Assembly: GCA_963769845.1 (NCBI GenBank)
Contig: CAVYNL010000012.1
Location: forward strand, 34,007 to 98,006
Length of the DNA: 64,000 nt
Direction of reading: 5' to 3'
Origin: JBGQMW01 sp963769845
GTDB lineage: Archaea > Thermoproteota > Bathyarchaeia > Bathyarchaeales > Bathycorpusculaceae
In this document: positions 59,575-64,000 of the stretch, piece after piece
Layout of the letters: each line of letters opens with the position of its first letter
Position numbering within the stretch: position 1 is the stretch's first letter
Program-made: the position numbers and the translations under genes
The notes under the pieces: generated by a model
What the model was told of the DNA's origin: nothing
The model's database searches: none
Seen by the model: the letters and a program-made list of their open reading frames with translations, nothing else

Positions 59575-60671
59575 TAGCGCGCATGCGTGTTCCTAAATTC
59601 GGTTCTTAATTGTAATAGGTGAGTCGCGTATCTCTTTCTTCAGGGGGTAATCCATGAAGAGATGAAGAGATACGGGACTCTTGAGACCTTGTTTGGCAAG
59701 GTCGACTTATCCTTTGCTGAGACGGTGCTTAATGAGTCTTACCATGCGAATGGTTCTGTTGGCAGGCCGCCGAGGAATTTGCTTGGCGTTTTCAAGGCGC
59801 ATTTGTTGAGGAGGCTGAGGCATGTGCCGAGCGACAGGATGCTCGTGAGGCAGCTGTGGAAGGATCCGCGTTTGAGGCGAATCTGCGACATAGAGAAGAA
59901 TGAGCCGCCCTATGGGATAGCAGTGTTGTCCAGGTTCAGAAGTAGGGTTGGACCTGAAAGGTTGATGCGAATCGTCGACCACGCCGTGAAGGTGCTCGTC
60001 GAGAAGGGAAGGATCAAGGGCGAGACGTTAGCGTTGGATTCAACGTTCATCAAGGCCCATAGCCGCAGAAGCCTTGATAACCGCACGGGCTACAGCGACC
60101 CTGAATCAAGGGTTGGAAGAGCAGTCAAAACAAGAGACTTGGGCTATAGGCTTCATCTAGCGGTGGATGCTAAGAGCGAATTGCCCGTCGCCATGACTGT
60201 GGCTTCGGCGAACGAGAACGAGAAGAAACACTCAATGCAGCTGTTTGAGAAGGCTTCACGCCACGTTAAGCCAAAGAGGCTGGTGGCAGATCCACAGTAC
60301 AGTTCACAGAGCCTGCGAGACGCAGCCCTCAAGCAAGGAACGGTGCCTGTCATACCGTACCCGAGAAACCAGCAGCGAGGCGTCAAAGGCATTCTCAGAA
60401 TCGACAGGAAATTCAAGAGCCACGGACCACAAGAACTGAGACGAGCCTACAGGAAGCGCGTCGCAGTGGAACGAGTCTTCAGCAGACTCAAGAACCTCAC
60501 AGGCCTAACCCAACACAACCTGAGAGGACTGGCCAAAATCACATTTCACGCTCAACTCTGCCTGCTCATCATGCTCCTCACAGCACAAGCCGCTATAAAC
60601 ACGCACAAACCAGGCAAAACCAGAAGCATAAGATACTTCGCAAACTAATTTAGGAACAGGCATGCGCGCTA
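59575..60671 (+). mobile_element. insertion sequence B (DDE, IS5/IS1182-like), complete
   Basis: The 25-bp terminal inverted repeats at 59575-59599 and 60647-60671 differ at one position; each begins TAGCGCGCATG. Taking TA as the duplicated target, the element proper spans 59577-60669 with GCGCGC tips. One intact transposase gene fills it. Two relics of the same family lie at 26864-27017 and 27716-27740. A variant palindrome, TAGCGCACGCTA (60673-60684), sits directly beyond the right end. Confidence 0.92.
59662..60648 (+). CDS. transposase of insertion sequence B
   Basis: The intact 328-residue DDE transposase has an N-terminal helical domain (LETLFGKVDLSFAETVLNESYH; LRRLRHVPSDRMLVRQLW) and the catalytic triad in LALDSTFIKAHS, LVADPQYSSQSL and VERVFSRLKNLTGL. 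The pattern resembles IS5/IS1182-type Transposase_11 proteins. The stop codon lies at the inner edge of the right terminal repeat. The element may be active. Confidence 0.9.
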   Translation: MKRYGTLETLFGKVDLSFAETVLNESYHANGSVGRPPRNLLGVFKAHLLRRLRHVPSDRMLVRQLWKDPRLRRICDIEKNEPPYGIAVLSRFRSRVGPERLMRIVDHAVKVLVEKGRIKGETLALDSTFIKAHSRRSLDNRTGYSDPESRVGRAVKTRDLGYRLHLAVDAKSELPVAMTVASANENEKKHSMQLFEKASRHVKPKRLVADPQYSSQSLRDAALKQGTVPVIPYPRNQQRGVKGILRIDRKFKSHGPQELRRAYRKRVAVERVFSRLKNLTGLTQHNLRGLAKITFHAQLCLLIMLLTAQAAINTHKPGKTRSIRYFAN

Positions 60672-60754
60672 CTAGCGCACGCTAATTCCAACCGCAAAGA
60701 CTACATAGAGTCAGCTTCTACTATTGTGTGAGAGACAGTAGTTGGGATGATTGT

Positions 60755-61156
60755 ATGGGTGAAATGTTGGCAAAGGACGTGATGATAAAACGCAAGGACA
60801 CTTATACGATTAGTCCGAAGAAAAGGATTGCGTTAGCACGCTTGCGTATGCTCAGACAAGGCGTCGGAGCTCTACCAGTCGTGGACGACGACAACAACCT
60901 AGTGGGCATAGTCACTCTTCGAGATATCGACCTCGCTGGAGAGAGAACTAACGACCTCTTTGCTGAGGACCTGATGACCACCGACGTAATCACAAGGCGT
61001 GAGAACGCTTTGGTAAGTGAAATCGCTGAAACCATGGACCGAAAAAGCATCCAACGCATACCTATCATCGACAAAGATGGTAAGTTAGTTGGACTAGTAA
61101 CTCAATCTGTTGTAATTCGTTCGTTGATAGGTAAACTGATGTCCAAGAGCAGTTGA
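60755..61156 (+). CDS. CBS-domain pair protein
   Basis: About 133 residues from the ATG at 60755 contain two CBS motifs: DVMIKRKDTYTISPKKRIALARLRMLRQGVGALPVVDDDNNLVGIVTLRDI and DLMTTDVITRRENALVSEIAETMDRKSIQRIPIIDKDGKLVGLVTQ (quoted in parts: LPVVDDDNNLVGIVT; IPIIDKDGKLVGLVT). Stand-alone CBS pairs bind adenine nucleotides and sense energy state. A GTG at 60728 would add nine residues. Confidence 0.88.
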   Translation: MGEMLAKDVMIKRKDTYTISPKKRIALARLRMLRQGVGALPVVDDDNNLVGIVTLRDIDLAGERTNDLFAEDLMTTDVITRRENALVSEIAETMDRKSIQRIPIIDKDGKLVGLVTQSVVIRSLIGKLMSKSS

Positions 61157-61728
61157 AATCGACAAGTGCCCGCGCTACGGGAGATATTTTACCCGCGTAA
61201 AACATCTATTCGAGCCTAACCTGCTACCTGCCTAGCACGTCTTTAGCAAGACAACATACATCGTCCACGTCTACTGAGTATGATTCGAGGAGGAGGGGGG
61301 GGGGTAAAGTTTTGTCCTTATCCTGTGCTTTCTCTTACTCTCTTAGCGCGCGCGTTTTGTCAGGGTTCACAAGCAGGAGTTCTGGGGCAGGGTACTGAAA
61401 GGAGAAGGAGAAGATGATTTACAGGAGGCAAGTTCCTTCTTGCCCTGCCCTTGAACCCTTACTCTCCTCTCTCTACTGAGTATAATGTACGGTTTAATGG
61501 GATACGTCTTCCTTCTGTTGAACGGGTTGACTCAACGTTGAAAGTGGCAATCGAGCTTGTTGAACGGAGAGAAAACCTGCCTTTTCTTTCAACAATATAA
61601 GCTCAACTGACACGCGATCGGCGACTGAATAAATGAATGGCACAAGCGTGCGCCTAGCTTTTGACTGATGGAATCTTCTTCTAGACGTTGGTTAAGCAAA
61701 CTTTTAATCTCATTCTAGCGAGTGTAGT
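61157..61728. other. intergenic stretch without a gene; G-run, GC tract and hairpins
   Basis: The 570 bp hold a run of ten G (61297-61306), the GC tract TAGCGCGCGCG (61344-61354), a GGCAAG-loop-CTTGCC hairpin (61427-61444) and a repeated TCTACTGAGTAT (61270 and 61473 regions). AT-rich sequence before 61729 may hold the promoter of the beta-helix gene. No ORF or RNA gene was recognised. Confidence 0.5.
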
Positions 61729-63089
61729 ATGGGTATAATTCTGAAGAAAACTGGTATCAGAATATCCCTTCTGATGCTCGTATTCTCATTGTCTTTGATG
61801 CTTGATGTTCAACCAATCAAAGCAATTGGAACTATTTACATTAGGGCTGACGGCTCGATAGACCCGCCAACAGCTCCGATACAACGAAACGGCAACGTCT
61901 ACACTTTGACTGGCAACATCACCAGCGATACTGATGGCATAGTTGTTGAGAGAGATGGCATTGTTTTGAACGGGGCAGGTTACGCTGTGACGGGAAGTGG
62001 AAGCGGTAACGGAATATGGCCTACGAACAGGAGCAAGGTGACAGTAAGAAACATGAGGATAAGAAACTTCTACTATGGCATTGCGCTCGAATCTTCTAAC
62101 AACAATACTTTGTTTGGCAACAATATGGCGGACAACTCTGACATAGCGAATAATGATGTAGGAATCGACCTTGGTTATTCTTCAAATAACAGCGTATTTG
62201 GAAATAACCTGCATTCTAACGGTTGCGGCATAGCTGCATATTATTCCAATGACAATAGCTTATATGAGAACAGCATTACGGACAATGACGTTGGCCTCGA
62301 ATTGGCTTTCTTTTCAAGCAACAACAAAGTCACGGGAAACGTGATAGTGAATGACTCGGTTGGTATAGAGCTCAGTTACTCCTCAAACGGCAACGAAATT
62401 GCTCATAACAATGTGACAGCAAATCTGAAAAGCGGCATAACTGTGGGCTATAGAGTACCCGAAGTAAGTGGGGGCCTATATTATGGAGGGTGTTCAGGCA
62501 CTAATATCCTCAAGAACGTCATAATGTTCAACGGAAGAGGCATCGGCGTCATTTGTTCAAATCAAACCGAAACCTTCCACAACAGGCGCGCGCGCAGAAT
62601 AATAGCATCGAAACCTACATCGACACGTCGCTGGGCACTCATTGGGATGACGGTTATCCCTCTGGCGGCAATTATTGGAGCGACTACAATGGAACGGATG
62701 CTGACCAAGATGGCATTGGCGACACGCCTTACATCATCGACGAAAACAATACGGACCACTACCCGCTGATACAGCCGTACGTGAATGTGGTGGGAGACAT
62801 CAACGGCAACGGCAAAGTGGACATGAGAGACGTGGGCTACGTTGCGAGACGTTTCATGTGCATTCCCGCTGACCCGCTGTGGAACTCAAGTGCCGACGTC
62901 AACGGCGATGGGAAAATCAACATGGTAGACATAGGCACCGTGGCAAGGCACTTCGGAGAATACGAATCCAAGATTCAAGGCACTCAGAACTCGTTGACCA
63001 TACTGGCTTGGACTGACGCTTCATACAGCTTTGTTCCAGTCAATGGATGTTTCTCTATCAGCCGTCTTTTGGTTCAATACATGAAGTAA
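61729..63089 (+). pseudogene. NosD-like beta-helix/dockerin protein, frameshifted in a GC tract
   Basis: The first frame has a signal peptide (ISLLMLVFSLSLMLDVQPIKA) and Asn-rich beta-helix turns (SSNNNTLFGNNMADNS; SSNNSVFGNNLHSNGCGIA). It breaks at (GC)5 (62586-62595). Removing one GC restores the frame: AQNNSIETYIDTSLGTHWDD, the NosD end GGNYWSDYNGTDADQDGIGDTPY, then a dockerin with DINGNGKVDMRDVGYVARRF and DVNGDGKINMVDIGTVARHF. The repaired protein has about 452 residues. Tract slippage could switch it on and off. Confidence 0.75.
62586..62595. repeat. (GC)5 tract inside the beta-helix/dockerin gene
   Basis: Four GC units would keep the frame open; five break it. Confidence 0.85.
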
Positions 63090-63101
63090 ATCTGGATTTT
63101 C

Positions 63102-63316
63102 CTTTTCCCTATTTTCCAGTAAATCCTAGTGTAGCAGAAAGACTTCAGGGTGAACCGATTCTAATAACAGCGTGCACTACCACAGGTCAAAACGAAATGG
63201 AAGGAAGGTTGTTGAATGCAACCCTATAAGCATCATACACTTGGAATGGACTGGAGATTACAGTTTCTGAAGCTAATCCAGCCTATATGGTGTTATCCTT
63301 CAAATCCCTGACATAA
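63102..63316 (+). pseudogene. C-terminal gene fragment, unknown protein
   Basis: One frame gives FPVNPSVAERLQGEPILITACTTTGQNEMEGRLL; a second, one base away, gives SYTWNGLEITVSEANPAYMV and LSFKSLT-stop (63314-63316). Both are strand-rich and together look like the tail of one small beta protein with a frameshift near 63230. No family was recognised and no start codon is evident. Confidence 0.35.
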
Positions 63317-63362
63317 AGAACCTGACGGATTGTCTAAAGGTTTTGGGTTTTGGGGTAAAGTC

Positions 63363-63373
63363 TAGCGCGCGCT
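63363..63373. repeat. GC tract TAGCGCGCGCT
   Basis: It is the upstream edge of the truncated SDR gene. Confidence 0.8.
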
Positions 63374-63915
63374 CGGGGGATGGTGAAAGCTGCGGTTGGC
63401 ATAGGCGAGTTCATCGGTTTCATTCACAACGCGGGAACCGCTCATCCAAGTCCATTCTTGTACGAACTACCTGAAGCCATGTTCGAGGATGTCTGGCGAT
63501 CCCACGTGTTAGCTGGTTACCAGATCGCTTGCTTCTCATATCCAGAGCTGCGCCGAAGTAAGGGTTCCTAGCGGTCTTCTTGGGGTCGGGAGCCGCAGAG
63601 ATGAACGTAGAAGGCATCGGCGCCTACTGCCTGTCCAAGGCAGCGGAAGAACATTTGGCGAAACAACTCGCCGCCGAAGTCCCAGAAATCACTTGTTTCG
63701 TGTATCGACCTGGGGCTGTCGAGACTGAGATGCAGAAGAGTGGTCGGGAAGCAAAAGGCAGCGGGGCTAAAGTGTTACACCGAGTCTTCGGAGAGTTGAA
63801 GGAGCGGGGAACCCTCTTGACTCCCGAAACAGCTGCGCGAGCATTAGTGCAGATATTAAAGCGAGACCCACGCCGTTTCCACGGCAAGATAGCTACCTAT
63901 AAGGACGGATTGTGA
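63365..63915 (+). pseudogene. short-chain dehydrogenase/reductase, 5' truncated and frameshifted
   Basis: The frame emerging from the GC tract reads VKAAVGIGEFIGFIHNAGTAHPS (the SDR NAG motif), LPEAMFEDVWRSHVLAGYQI and LRRSKGS, then stops. Two extra bases, TA (63569-63570), shift it; beyond them come AVFLGSGAAEMNV, the catalytic GAYCLSKAAEEHLAKQLAAEV (YxxxK), and VYRPGAVETEM. The N-terminal Rossmann half (TGxxxGxG) is missing and ends at the tract. It was probably an oxidoreductase. Confidence 0.75.
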
Positions 63916-64000
63916 AGGTAGCACGCGAACGCCATGGATAGAACATTCTAGCGACCGCCTCCAGGAATAAACGTGACATAGAAAAAGGAGGGGTTGCGCG

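Overview
The window comes from an archaeon, most likely a member of the Bathyarchaeia or a close TACK relative. It carries TBP, TFB, Alba, ribosomal protein L35Ae, an Rpb5/RpoH subunit, the archaeal phosphopantothenate route (pantoate kinase and phosphopantothenate synthetase) and archaeal-type CoaD. No bacterial housekeeping gene is present. The lineage is inferred from gene content only.

Layout. 1-5.3 kb: small zinc-ribbon proteins, TBP, a Cren7-like protein and TFB. 5.3-11.5 kb: a glycosyltransferase, Alba, a membrane winged-helix regulator divergent from a secreted Ig-like protein, a HAD phosphatase and a GNAT enzyme. 11.5-17.8 kb: a tungstate/molybdate locus (free TOBE protein, ModE, TupABC), with a SUOX-like membrane protein and a DUF364 protein. 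18-21 kb: a large surface protein, a VOC protein and a long Rpb5. 21-26.5 kb: the nrdR-nrdD-nrdG operon, an MFS transporter and a decayed GNAT gene. 26.5-29.8 kb: mscL between two insertion-sequence relics, gene fragments, and a response regulator with two NitrOD5-like proteins. 29.8-35 kb: a 1656-residue subtilase with cohesin and dockerin modules, then divergent tRNA-Ile and tRNA-Arg genes. 35-42 kb: an acyl-CoA dehydrogenase, an HMGL-like lyase and a two-subunit CoA-transferase. 41-47 kb: two radical SAM proteins resembling the archaeal lipoyl synthase pair, and winged-helix proteins. 48-56.5 kb: a DUF763 gene and a co-oriented pathway that makes pantoate and beta-alanine and carries them to dephospho-CoA. 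56.6-64 kb: an accessory region with an integrase relic, two related insertion sequences, a CBS protein, a frameshifted beta-helix/dockerin protein and a truncated SDR gene.

Two themes stand out. First, alternating GCGCGC tracts (often TAGCGCGCGCTA) recur between genes, and many lie exactly where a gene fragment begins or ends, or where a reading frame is broken. The two insertion sequences end in the same GCGCGC tip next to TA, so the tracts may be transposon ends or excision footprints. Second, three separate secreted proteins carry dockerin modules and one also carries a cohesin-like module. This suggests a cell-surface assembly that includes a protease, a beta-helix protein and, unusually, the tungstate-binding protein of an ABC transporter.

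Function and family calls rest on reading the translations. No database search was run.
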